Shown: piece by piece, positions 24,397-36,230 of the stretch
Layout of the letters: every line of letters starts with the position of its first letter
Position numbering within the stretch: position 1 is the first letter of the stretch
NCBI RefSeq assembly: GCF_907164915.1
Contig: NC_061866.1
Coordinates: 46,059,370 to 46,123,369, forward strand
Direction of reading: 5' to 3'
DNA: 64,000 nucleotides
Source: Impatiens glandulifera
Lineage: Eukaryota; Streptophyta; Magnoliopsida; Ericales; Balsaminaceae
The notes under the pieces: model-generated
Database searches by the model: none
What the model was told of the DNA's origin: nothing
Seen by the model: the letters and a program-made list of their open reading frames with translations, nothing else
Program-made: the position numbers and the translations under genes

Positions 24397-24741
24397 ATGG
24401 GCAATTGCGTGAGAAAAGGATCATCAGAACGGACAAGTCGAGATATAAAATCTCCGATGATGGTGCCGGAGACCCAATTTTCCGGGAAAACATGGGGTCT
24501 TGACGAGAAAGAGGAAAAAGGAGATGATCAGAAGATTGCTGGAAGAGAGATAAAAGTAAAGATCACGAAGAAACAGCTAGAGGAATTGCTGGGTAAGGTT
24601 GAGGTGCAGGGTTTGCCGTTGCAGTTGCTTCTGGCAGAACTCATTATAAGCAGCCAAGTACAGCATGATCAGGATCAGGATCAGGATTCTGATGATCATC
24701 AACGGTCGTGGAGGCCCACCCTTCAGAGCATCCCAGAATAG
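24397..24741 (+). CDS. Small MGNC-start protein, paralogue 1 (function unknown)
   Basis: A single-exon 114-aa plant protein of a family I recognise only by pattern. It starts MGNCVRKGS: Gly2 could be N-myristoylated and Cys4 palmitoylated, though the residue at position 6 (Arg) is not the preferred Ser/Thr, so membrane attachment is tentative. The middle is acidic and charged. Residues 51-82 (IKVKITKKQLEELLGKVEVQ) form a basic strand plus amphipathic helix, followed by a Leu-rich helix. After a DQ-rich linker the protein ends WRPTLQSIPE, a motif shared by this small plant family. The start is fixed by the MGNC match with the 28.5-kb paralogue and by the upstream TATA box. Related plant genes are often stress- or elicitor-responsive, but nothing here proves that. 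Confidence 0.85.
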   Translation: MGNCVRKGSSERTSRDIKSPMMVPETQFSGKTWGLDEKEEKGDDQKIAGREIKVKITKKQLEELLGKVEVQGLPLQLLLAELIISSQVQHDQDQDQDSDDHQRSWRPTLQSIPE

Positions 24742-24853
24742 TTATATATATATATATATATGGCCCATGGGTGGGTAATCATGTGTTGATGATCATCATG
24801 ATATATAACAATCAACCAGGGATCCCCCATTTTAAATTCCATCTCTTTAATTA

Positions 24854-24893
<40 letters not shown>

Positions 24894-27800
24894 CTGTACA
24901 AAAATTTTGAACCTTCCTTCTCTTTCAATGAATTGAAACTGATAATCTCTAGCTAGCTAGCTACATCAAGCAATCCAGATAAATTAGCAAGATTTTGATT
25001 CTATCCAAATATTTTCAGATCTTTATTTTTTATCTCTATCTAGCTAGTAGTAGTAATCTATCTGTACACATATTCATCCACTCAATAAATAATTTTAATT
25101 TTATTAATTAATTGTCGATCCAAAGATCACATCTGATATGTTGTGACTATAAAATAATAAATTATTGGGTATATAGTAGATATATAATATGAATATTGAT
25201 CACTGATCATTTGAGAGCTAGCTAGTTAAAAGTAAATATGGATACAAAACCTAATTACTTTCCAATATTTCATGTTTAGTTGAAAATAAACTATCGAATT
25301 TAGAGAGTTTACAAACCGAAACATTTGTTGTTTCGTATTAATGGGATGACATGCATTGAGTATGCATGGGTATTATGTCATGAGGACTTGATGCGGTGGT
25401 GGAACTACACAAATTCATTCATCATTAATTAATTAGGCAATTCCTAGGGGATCCTAAAGCTTGCAATTCAAGGTCTTTTTTTGTGAGTTGTTGTTCTTAA
25501 AATTGGTAAGAAAAAACACCAAAACAATTCAGAAAGTAAGTTTGGAAAGTTTGAGGTTAGTTTAAGGTGAGAATCGAAACCAATACAAGTAGTAACTCAA
25601 ATTAACAAACTAATCATTAACAACTAATATAGATCATGCTTAAGGCCAATGGATAGAACTATTGAATGTCACCACCTCTTCCTTTTGTGGGGCCATATTC
25701 CTATGAAAAGCTTAATGCCTGCCCAAGGGTGAGGCCAATTATGTGGGCGCTTAATGCCTCTCCCACAGGGTAGCACCTAAAATCAGAAAAATAAAAGTAT
25801 AAGTAAAGTTATCCTATATTCATATATTTGTTAAAAAAAAACATTTATCTTATTAAACTAAGTTACTTTTTTTTTTAAAATAATACAAAATTATTATATT
25901 TATTTAATAAATATAAAATATAACTACAAAATTAAAAAATAATAATAAAATTAATTTTTCCATATAGGACACCCCCAATCCTAAGGGACGTTACTCAGTC
26001 TTGCCTAGGTCATATATGATATAGGTCTATAGATATGGCTTTTGAATCATTTATCAATTGGGTTAAAAGTGAGCTCATTCTAAATGTTTCCCCCCTGGTG
26101 TGAGGATTAATTAATTAAAAAGAACTCGATCTGCAGCACTACTATTGTGGCCGAGAAGATAAACAACTATACTCCAATTTTTTGCACCTAAACGAGCATT
26201 CTGATTGAGCTTATTAGACAAATTGTTTTATTCTTTTATTATTTATATTGATGGCTGGACCCCAACTCATAGACCATTTTACTGTCTTTATTTCCAAATG
26301 AAAACAAACAAATAAAGAAATTAATCTGATAGGGTACATTAATTAAATCAGTTTCCTATTAAAATTAACAATATTAATATAGCAAGAAAGATCTAAGAAA
26401 TAGGGGTAAGTTATATATAGAATGGTATAGTAGTTGATAAGTATATTAAAATGAGTACTTGGTCTTTGGCTGGCTACCCAAAATCCTATCATTCATTTTT
26501 GCTCTTCTCATCTAAAGCTTAATTGTTTGATCGATGCTCAGTTATATTTAGGATTTTTATTAATATTAATTAATTAAATTATTATAATATTATTTTGTAC
26601 ATAAATTTTATAAAATTAAAATATTTTAGTTAATAAATTGTTAATAATTAAATGGTTGAAAAAAATAAGATATGTTCGATGATCAGTGTGTTGACAAAAA
26701 AAAAACATCAAATGAACTGATTGTTTGGATGATAAAAAGAATAGTACATCATAACTATCTTTAATTAAAACAAAATTTACTAATATATATATTTAATTTA
26801 TAGTACAAGGATCTTACTGAAAAATGATACTTTTTGTAGTAGCTGTTATTTATTTGTTTGGTCAATTAAAGATTATATCTGATCAGTGAGTTCTGTCTTT
26901 CATTTAAAATTGGTAGCTGGATAAAAAAAAAGGTTGTAATTGTATTAATTTGAATAAACTAAAACTTGAATTTTATCCAACCAAATAATATATTCTCATT
27001 ATCTTTATATCTGAAACCAAAATCCACTTTAATTTGTTGTTTCAATAACATTTTTCCTTTTTAAATAAAAAATTAAGGTTTAGTATAAAATATGGTTGGT
27101 ATTCTTTTTTTTTTCTTTTGAAATCAAAATTTAGTTTTTTGAAATAAGTTGGAAAGATCCCCATATATAGTTAGCCCTTATTTCTGCTTGATCTCTTGCA
27201 TAATATTATTTCTACTATGTTGACATAATAGGTTAAAATATATATGATTACTAGTTAATACTCATTAATTACCTTTAACTAGCTACAAATCTCACATATG
27301 TTTCATTAATATTAAATCTCAGGAGGAAAGGAGAAGGATAAAAAGTAAAAAATAAGTAACTACGAGAAAAATAAATAAATTTGTTCTTATTTTATATTTA
27401 ATTAGGTATATCTTAAGTTATATTTAATAAATAAAATATTTTTTTTAAGTGTTGTGAACAAGGGTGTGGTCTTAGTCGGCCCAAACATAAGATTGTTTCT
27501 CGTGAATTTCTAGGCAAAATTGTATGGAATGATTTTGTTGAGAAAAAATATAATTTAGCACACACTTTAAAAAAAATATTGAGAGATGGATGATAAGAAC
27601 CAGATTAAGAGTTTATTTGATATTTGTAATTTATTTTTAATAGATCTATAATCTATTTTAGTTAGATTAATCCCTCATATATTAAATATATGGTTCAAAC
27701 ATGGGTATTGCACTATTGCACATTTAATTAATTTATTTTTTTGGGTGGCGGGAGGATGGAAAACATGATTTCTAGGTAAAATTATATTTAAAGTTTCTAA

Positions 27801-28360
27801 GGTGCACTTCTTTTGTCATCAAACAATAAAAAATGAAATCAAACTTAAAACACTTTTTTCTTTTCTTTTCTAACAAGGGTACTCATCTACCTTACTAACA
27901 CTTTTATTATTATTTATAAAGAAATTTAGCGCATGTATGGTTGAATATCACATAAATCAACCGTGTATATATATAATAACAAGATTAACACATGTAACAC
28001 GAGATTATAACAAACATTTAATTATTCTTGTAATTAATATTCTGATAAATAAAAATCAATATCATTTTAATTAATTAATATACTAACCAACTTGAATCTT
28101 TTGACAATTTCTCATCATCTGCCCTGGCCGCCTTAATAAATCAATGTTATGTTTTGATAGCCTTAAATATTAGATTTGGCCAAAACTAATAACTATTTGA
28201 TCATATATACACTATTAATTAAATAATTACATCATGTCTCAATATCTGTCTTACTAATTAAACGGTCCACATTGGATACTATAATACTTATATGACTTTT
28301 TCTAGTACTGACCAGACCAACTCCTACTATATATAATATATATCTTAAACATGATTTTGG
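24742..28360. other. Intergenic DNA between the two MGNC paralogues
   Basis: No gene is seen. A (TA)n tract lies at 24855-24891 in the probable 3' flank of the first paralogue. 25640-25790 is less AT-rich and contains repeated CTTAATGCCT, perhaps an old transposon fragment that I cannot classify. The rest is AT-rich and featureless. Confidence 0.55.
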
Positions 28361-28376
28361 GTCTATAAATACTGTT
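28361..28376 (+). promoter_or_regulatory. TATA box of the second MGNC gene
   Basis: TATAAAT at 28364-28370 in GTCTATAAATACTGT lies 118 bp before the ATG and matches the element upstream of the 24.4-kb paralogue. Confidence 0.7.
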
Positions 28377-28481
28377 TTGCAGTTTATTCTCAACAATCAA
28401 CATATATTTGAAAGAAAGAAACCATCCATCTATTAAGATCAACAATTATAATATTAGCTAATTAATTCAAGCATATATATT

Positions 28482-28856
28482 ATGGGAAATTGCGTAAGAA
28501 AAGGATCGGTTGCGCCTCATTGGACCGACGACGAATGGGAGTCACCACATGCGGGGACTGAGTTAAGCATGGATGACGAGGAGAAACTATTGTTGAAGCT
28601 TCAAATGGAAAGACAAAAGATGCTTTTGGATTATAATAATTCTTCAAATTCATTATTAATCAAGAAGACGTCCCCAGTGCAGGTGAAGATCAAGATTACG
28701 AAAAGAGAGCTGGAAGAGTTAATGGCCGGTGGTGGTCGTGGTTTGACGACGGCGTTGAAGGTGGCGCTGGGAGGAAACAAATTAGAAGATGGACGAAATA
28801 ATATTAATAATGCTACTTGGAGGCCTAGCCTTGACAGTATTCAAGAGGTCGATTAG
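28482..28856 (+). CDS. Small MGNC-start protein, paralogue 2 (function unknown)
   Basis: A single-exon 124-aa paralogue of the 24.4-kb gene, in the same orientation about 4 kb downstream. The first nine residues, MGNCVRKGS, are identical, so the lipid-modification candidate sites Gly2 and Cys4 are kept. Residues 30-52 are acidic then Leu/Lys-rich and may form a short helix. The core VKIKITKRELEELM (68-81) aligns with the paralogue, followed by a Gly-rich loop and a short helix. The C-terminus WRPSLDSIQEVD carries the conserved WRPxLxSI motif with four extra residues changed or added at the end. Outside the N-terminus, core and C-terminus the two proteins differ greatly, so the duplication is old or the linkers evolve fast. 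Confidence 0.85.
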   Translation: MGNCVRKGSVAPHWTDDEWESPHAGTELSMDDEEKLLLKLQMERQKMLLDYNNSSNSLLIKKTSPVQVKIKITKRELEELMAGGGRGLTTALKVALGGNKLEDGRNNINNATWRPSLDSIQEVD

Positions 28857-29008
28857 ATACCCGTAATTTCAATTAATCGAACCGGTGAACCGGTTATTGC
28901 ATGTGCATATATATTTCTAGCTAGACCAAGATTTTTATTTGATTTGATTTATTCAAAGATTAATGAAAAATTATATGTTCTTTGATTCTTTATTTTAAAT
29001 TGTTTATG

Positions 29009-29011
<3 letters not shown>

Positions 29012-29062
<51 letters not shown>
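29012..29062. repeat. (TA)n microsatellite
   Basis: An uninterrupted TA run of about 51 bp in the 3' flank of the second MGNC gene. The first paralogue also has a TA run about 110 bp after its stop codon. Confidence 0.95.
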
Positions 29063-29065
<3 letters not shown>

Positions 29066-29998
29066 ATAATTGTGAACTCAAAACCAAATTGCTTAAGTTC
29101 ATAATCTAATTTCTCATTTAACTAAAGTTTATTTACTTTTTTTTTTGTCTTGAATTTCATAATTTAATTACAAGTAGAGAAATTGTACATTTAAATATTA
29201 TTTGAGTATATGTTTTCTCAATAATGTCCTGGTTCTTCGACAATTACTTCATCGTAGTTAAAGTCATTCATTTATAGTTTAGGATAAACAATAATATTGT
29301 ACAATAATGTTTATTTTAAATTTTAAAGGAATATTTTTTTATAAACACGTTAAGTGCTTGTTAATTGGGTTATGGTTAAAACATGAATTGTTTAAAAATA
29401 ATTATTAATTGTAATTTTTAGAAAATATAAAATATTTTTTTGGTAAAAAGACTTTTAGATGTTAATATGTAATTATGGTGAGGAAAATTACTGATATTAT
29501 ATGTATATCGAAAATATCATACTATAGTATATCGAAATTATCGATTATTTTAATATACCGAAAAAAATGTAAGGTTTGATATCGAAATTATTGGAAGGGA
29601 AAATTATAAGATTTTTAAATTTTTGATCGATCAGGATCCAATGAAATACTTAAATAATATTTATAAATTAAAAATATATATTATATAATAATTATAAGGA
29701 AATAAATAAATTTGATATTAATTTAATTAAAAATATAATTTTTGAAAATATAATAATAAATGGATGTTATGCCTATTTTGGTTTTCATATTTTATCATTA
29801 ATATAAAGACATTTTATTTTCGTATTTTATATTTATTACTTTTTATTTTTACTCATATAAACAGACATGTATAGTATGTTATAAAGTGTTCCATTTGATA
29901 AGTAATATAAATCTCTCTCCTTGCTTTTTCTCCTTGTTTTTTTTATTATTCATTTATAACAATATTATATTATTACTTAATATATGTAATCTCTAGGT

Positions 29999-30380
29999 AT
30001 TCTATTTTAAGTGATATACAACTAATTTTATTATAATTTTTTTTAAATATTTATAAATAAATAAATAAATTTGATATTAATTTAATTTAAAAACATAATT
30101 TTTAAAAATCAAATCAAAATGTATTATTATTCAATATATACCATTTTATGAATTCTATTTTAAGTGATATACAACTAATTTTATTTTACTATAAATTTTA
30201 TTTTATTTTTAAAATAAATAAAATTGATATTAATTTAATTAAAAACATAACTTTTAAAAATTAAATAAAATGTATTATATTATATTATTATTCAATACAT
30301 GCAATTTCTAGACATTCTTTTTTTAAGTGATATACAAATAATTTTATTTACTATAAATTTTATTTTATTTCTAAAATACA
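29999..30380. repeat. Degenerate tandem repeat, period about 155 bp
   Basis: The phrase ATTCTATTTTAAGTGATATA begins near 29999 and 30152 and recurs in altered form near 30314, with TTGATATTAATTTAATT and AAAATGTATTATTATTCAA between. That gives two and a half copies. A related fragment lies at 29690-29750. The rest of 28860-31980 is AT-rich with transposon-like scraps (see the 30.9-kb entry) and no gene. Confidence 0.75.
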
Positions 30381-30907
30381 CATAAGAGAGTTTAATATGT
30401 TGTCAAGTTCATCTCAAATACAAAACATAATTCGAAAATATTATTCTTATTTTTATTATCTAACTTGAATTGTATTATCAATTTATAAATAAAAATTATA
30501 AATACAAATGCGATTAAAGACCGTTCTGAATCTTACTCTATCCGCATTCACTCTAGTCTAACTTGAAGATTATACTTGTTAACTCAAATTTTTATAACTA
30601 AATTTAATTCTTAACATTGACTAGTTTATAAGAATGTTAGATTTAAAAAAATATATTTTATTTTATAATAAATATCTTTAATTTATTTTTGAATTAAGGA
30701 GAACTAACTTCCAACTCGAATATCTTTAATTTTAGTTTTGTGTTAAAGTTATGTAGAAACCATATTATTATTTTTTTTAAAGTTAATATGTTTGTTTATG
30801 TGTCAAATGTATAATATTAATACCATATCAAAATTAAGGTATACCAAAATTAATGTAAGATAAATGTATAATTTTTTTTATATTGAAACTTTTGGTAAGG
30901 TGTAAGG

Positions 30908-31185
30908 TATGGTCAGAGCCGATCCCGAGTTTTAGGCTGCCACAACTTAAAAAAAACTTGAATTTTAACAGCTAAAAAAATGTAAAAAAAAGATTTGGTA
31001 AGTATAGAACTCATGACTAAATAATAATTTTATATTTTCATCATAAACTACTAGGTTAGATCTTTTTATGTTTAAAAATACTATAAATGTCTTCTTTATT
31101 TTATTAAATGAGCTGCCATGGGAGATGAGCTGCCCTAGCCCGGAGTCTTGTTAGACTTACTCTAGAGCCGGCCTTAAGTATGACT
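30908..31185. mobile_element. Probable non-autonomous DNA transposon with imperfect terminal repeats
   Basis: The left end reads GGTCAGAGCCGATCCCGAG and the reverse complement of the right end reads TAAGGCCGGCTCTAGAGTAA, sharing the GCCG(A/G)(T/C)(C/T)C core. The GC content of both ends contrasts with the A/T-rich interior. It sits inside sequence with repeated GGTATACC-like words (about 30830-30910 and 31190-31215), suggesting a nested insertion into an older element. I did not find a clear target duplication. Confidence 0.45.
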
Positions 31186-31991
31186 AAAAAATTAAGATAT
31201 ACCGTACCGACCTACCTATATATATAATGATAAAATAAAAATAATAATTTAAAATAAATAGTAATTTAATATTTTGTTTAATAAATTAAGTGTTATAATG
31301 GAGGGGAGCGGAGTGAATTTTTTTTAATTTGAATTATTTAAATAATCAAAACTGAATAACTTCTACTCAACCTCAACATTCAATTAATTAAAAAATATAT
31401 ATATAAATGAAAAATGACTACTTTATAGCTAATACTATGAAGAGATCCTTTTCAAGTTTCAATTGAAAGCATTCACTCATCTCAATATTAAATATAGTAA
31501 GAAATAGAGATAAGTGTAGTAATTGAACTGTATAAAATGTTTTTTTCTTACAAATTAATATGTTCTTTTTAAAATAATATTTGTTTTTAATAAGGTGTCC
31601 CAACAAATTTGCACTCACTTCAACTAATGGTAACATTATATATATATATATATATATATATAACATCAATAATTATCTCCAAACTCCTAAGATAATGACA
31701 AACCGGCATGGTCATAAGGATTATAGATGATGTCTGCACCACTCAAATTTTTTATTTTTTATCAATCTCACTTGCACATGAGTTACAGTTAAAACAAGAA
31801 TAATTGAAGCAATGATTACAATAATTACTTTTAAAAAATATATATTTTATTTAAAATTATCATTATACCAATATTAATTTTAATTAAATGCTTGAACTAT
31901 GAAAATAAATTAAACAAAAATAATCTTATATACAAATAAATGTATTATTTATTATGAAAGGTAGAGTCTAGTCCAGTAAACAAACCATAGG

Positions 31992-32665
31992 TAGGGGTGT
32001 TCATCGGTTCGGTTTTTGGGTTCTTCGAATTTTCGGTTCGGGTTCTTCGAATTTTTATTTTTTTTAAGCAAATTCGAAAACCGAACCGATTTGAATAAAT
32101 TCGAATTCGGTTTATTCGAATTCGGTTCGAATTCGGTCGGATATTCGGTTTAGACCAAATAAAGAACATCACATACTTATAATTTTTTTTAAAAGAGTTA
32201 ACAAAATAAATAAGTTGTTAAAAAGATCTTATCTACTTAAATTATAAAAAAATATAAATCATGCAAACTTAGCTTAGTGACTAACGGCAATATATATTCG
32301 ACAATTGAACGACGAAAGTAAAACAGTGTCGACGACAACAATATATGGCGGTTGAGAGGTGTGGACAGCTAGAGAAAGGGGAAAATGAATGAGGAATTAT
32401 GGATTTAATTTAGAGATCTAGTAAGAGGCCATGATAATTTAATATATAATATGTAATAAGTTATATAATAAAAATAAATAATAAAAATGAATTCGGTTTT
32501 CGGTTTGGTTTTCGAGTTGAAACCTAAACTCGAAAACCAAACCGAAAACCGTATTTGAATTCGAATCGGTTTAAAATTCGATTCGAAAACCGAAAATATA
32601 ATTCGAATTCGGTGAATTCGAATTCGGTCGGATATTCGGTTCAGACCAAATATTGAACACCCCTA
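31992..32665. mobile_element. hAT-type MITE with perfect 8-bp target duplication
   Basis: The element is 674 bp. Its left end is TAGGGGTGTTCA and its right end TGAACACCCCTA, a perfect 12-bp inverted repeat. It is flanked by ACCATAGG at 31984-31991 and again at 32666-32673, the 8-bp duplication expected for hAT elements. Both halves carry dense subterminal repeats of TTCGAATTCGG and CGGTTTTCGGTTT type, the usual transposase-binding arrangement. No transposase is encoded. The minus-strand open frame across the left half is just repeat sequence. Confidence 0.92.
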
Positions 32666-32673
32666 ACCATAGG

Positions 32674-33170
32674 CAAGGGCAGACCCAGAAAGCCCAAACA
32701 AAATAAAACAAATTTTGTTTCTTTCTCTCCCTCTACCTTCCTGCTTGTTCCGATTATTTATGGATTTTTGTTTTGGATTTTATAATGAAAAATATAATAT
32801 ATAAAGTCTTTTTATATTTAAAATTTTAATTTTAATTAACAGTAATAATAATGTAATGAAAAAATACTATTAGAAAAATTCATACATAAATAAAGTCAAT
32901 TTTAGTACGAATAAGTCCTTCTAATGATACATAAGTATAGGCACATTTCCTCATTGAAAATAGTCTCAATCCCCCATTACATATTGGTACTTATCGAGTA
33001 TAGAATAAATCTGCTTCTCTTTCTTCCTACGAAGAGAATTGTTCCATTATTACCAACAAAATGCAACAATTCTTAACCCTTTCTCCAAGAGAATCCACCG
33101 AACAAGGGAGATCCATAGCCTAGTCATAGCCAAACCAAAGTAGAGTCTTTTTGAATGCAATAAAGTAACA
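32674..33170. other. Intergenic DNA, no gene seen
   Basis: AT-rich. 32940-33160 is less biased, with clauses such as AGAGAATCCACCGAACAAGG, but gives no extended frame or recognised motif. Confidence 0.5.
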
Positions 33171-33192
33171 CAGTGTTTATTTTTTTATATAA

Positions 33193-33194
<2 letters not shown>

Positions 33195-33270
<76 letters not shown>

Positions 33271-33303
33271 AAATAACCAACAATTAAACAACGAGTCAAT
33301 TAA

Positions 33304-33347
<44 letters not shown>

Positions 33348-33348
33348 G
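33195..33348. repeat. (TA)n tract followed by (TAA)n tract
   Basis: A pure TA run of about 74 bp (33195-33268) is followed 34 bp later by about 15 TAA units (33303-33348). The open frames here (IYIYIY, IIIIII) are repeat artefacts. Confidence 0.95.
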
Positions 33349-33784
33349 GAACTAGTACCATGCCCTTACGTTAGAAGCATAAATAAAATTCAAATTTATA
33401 AAATTAAAATAAATAATACTCACATGTTTGTCGTCTCCATCATCATTATCGTTTGCATCGCCTTCATCATATTTTTCGTCGACAATATCTATAGTCTGAA
33501 CATGAGGGGCTTCAATGGTTGTGACAACCTAGTAATCGTCTTACTCTTCTCATTCAACGTTGTTTTTGTTATTCATCAAAAAAGAGAAAAATGATAGAAC
33601 ACTTCATATTACTAATATTGTAATCTCACTTTGCACCCAACTATCTCAACAATACCAACATCTTTTAATTTCACTTTTGACAAATCAACAATTTCATCAT
33701 ATCACTAACCTCTTTATCTTAATTTTTTCAATAGACCAACAATCTCATTCATATATATTACTACCAATATTTTTTGTTCTCTAA

Positions 33785-34790
33785 TTAATATCCCATCTTA
33801 TCCCTCAGAAAACCAACCACAAATCTCTTATAATTGGCAAACCAACCACAAATCTTAATCACACTTTCACACGTCACTTTTATTCCTCGACAAACCAACC
33901 ACCAATCACACACTTTCACACGCCTCTTATCTCTCCACGCAAACCACATCTCAATCACACTTTCACAGGTCTCTTTTTCTTGGAAAATCAATGTTATCGA
34001 CCTCTTATTCCTCGACAAACCAACCACAAAATCTCAATCGACCTCTTATCCATCGACAAATCACATCTCTATCTCAATGTTACTAGTCTTTTATCCACAT
34101 CTCAATCACAATTTCACAAACCAACCACCAATCTCAATTGACATCTAATCTCGTGACATCCTTTATTACCTACCTATTATCCTTCGACGAATGACATCCC
34201 GATCACACTTTCACGTCTCTTATCTCTCGGCAACCAACCACAAATCTCATTCACACTTTTACACGTCTCTTATCCCTCGACAAACCAACCACAAATCTCA
34301 TTCACAGTTTTACACGTGTCATATTATTCGGCAAACCAACCACCAATCACACTTCCACACACTTCTTATCCCTACACAAACCATATCTCAATCACACTTT
34401 CACAAGTCTCTTATCCTTGACAAATCAATTTTATCGACCTCTTATCCCTCGACAAACCAACCACCAAATCTCAATCGACCTCTTATCCATCGGCAAACCA
34501 CATCTCAATCTCAATGTTACAAGTCTCTTATCCCTCGACAAATCAACCATCAATATCAATTGACCTCTCTAATCTCATAACCTCACTTCTACACCCAATT
34601 ATCTTAACAATACAAACATCTTATACCATCACTTTTTTTTCTAATTAGTTTCTCATATTATTAATCTCTCATCCTCGGCAAACCAACCACCAATTTTAAT
34701 CACACTTTTACATCTCTTATCACTCGACAAACTATACTCAATCACACAATTTCATAAGTCTCAATATTATCGGCCTCTTATCCTTTAATA
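33785..34790. repeat. G-poor minisatellite, degenerate units of about 50-70 bp
   Basis: The words CTCTTATCCCTCGACAAAC, CAACCACAAATCTCA and ATCACACTTTCACACGTC recur about a dozen times on the plus strand with variable order and spacing. The strand is strongly G-poor and C/A/T-rich, so long open frames arise (33834-34148, 34191-34580) whose translations are themselves repeats (RQTNHKSHSHFYTSLI-like). There is no start context, intron signal or domain, so I treat these as non-coding repeat. Confidence 0.8.
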
Positions 34791-36180
34791 ATGCGACTAA
34801 CAAAACCATTAGTTAGAGGATCAAACATTTCTTTAACAGTGACATTTACAGAAATGGACCTCCCCACCGTGAATCTAAATTGTTCTTAATAACTCTTTCA
34901 TACAAAATATATTTCACTCCAAATAGTATAATCTGTAGGACGATTAGACTTTTTTTGGTGAACAATTCAGACCATCCTCACCATATTTACATTTGATAAT
35001 GATACCAAAGACTCGTGTGTGAATCTTATAGACCATTTTGAGAGCAATTTGATCATTGTATTGTTTGATCTTATCCAAACTGATCCAAAACATTTAAACT
35101 AATAATATATATACTTATAAAATAATTTTAGTTGAATAAATCGATAAAACATTAATGAATAAATCAAATTTATCCCCTCATTGTTTCAAACTAAAATTTT
35201 ATTTTTTATTCGTTTTCTAAACTTAATAAAAAAAAATATTTGTATTACCTTTTTCAATAATTTACAAAATTATTAAAGAGTAAAGTTAATATTTTAAATA
35301 TTTTGAAAATTAATTTGATAATAATTCAATCTTATAATACATTTGTTGATTAATTAGTTATATTGAATGTCTTATATAAACAAAACTATAATTTTATTAA
35401 AATAATTAAATATATATTTGAAAAAAGTAATTATTATACAAATAGATCCATTTTCCTTGGTTGAAATGTAAATCTGTTCTAGATTTTAGACTTTTAGTCC
35501 TCATTATCAATTTTCTTCCCAATTGAATATTCTCTATCAATATAATATTGTAATAAACTAATTCTACGCGAGTTAGTATCTCTTTGTTTACTCTTTTTTT
35601 TTTTTATATATATATATCTCTCATCTTCTTAAACTATTTTGTTGTAGTGGGTTATTGACTGTTTTTTTTCTTAAAAAATTATGTTTTTATCAATTTTTTA
35701 AAAACATCAGTGTTATATGGTTAATGTAAAAAAAATATTTATTTTTTAAAGATAAATTAATTTTATATAATTAAATAAATAATAATTTTAATATTTAAAT
35801 ATATAAAAGAAATGAAAATGATACATTAAATAATAATTAGATTTTGAGATAAAATCCTTGAAAAAAAAACAAAACAAAGAAGCCCACATCAAACTAGTGC
35901 AAAGTCTTCTTAGTCAATGAGCCTACTAAAAATAGAAAAGAATGTAGTCCAAATTTTTCTGCATCCTAGTTATAAATAAATTACTAAACATAAAAAGAAT
36001 TTTATCTATTAATTCATTTTTTCTTTGTTTGAAATGTAAACCACTGTCCCACGTTCTAGACTTTTAGTTCCCCGACCCCCAATATTCTCTATTAATATAA
36101 TATTGTAACTTTTTGAATAAAAAAAAAAACATTTTAATAAACTAATAATCATCTTTAAAAGCTGTCTATCAATCCTATCT
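34791..36180. other. Intergenic DNA upstream of the P450 array
   Basis: 34800-35100 has fairly balanced composition. Its minus strand gives broken phrases such as RVFGIIIKCKYGEDGL and ENNLDSRWGGPFL split by stops, which may be a decayed coding fragment of a transposon, but I cannot assign it. 35100-36180 is AT-rich promoter-distal sequence with no gene. Confidence 0.45.
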
Positions 36181-36230
36181 ATTTTAGACCACTCTTGTCT
36201 CTCTCTCTCTCAATCATAAAAAAAATCACC

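Noticed and set aside
31945..32172. Arg/Asn-rich minus-strand frame
   Set aside because: Lies across the subterminal repeats of the hAT MITE; a repeat artefact.
33834..34580. Two adjacent repeat-protein open frames
   Set aside because: They arise from a G-poor minisatellite with few stop codons; the translation is the repeat itself, with no start context or domain.
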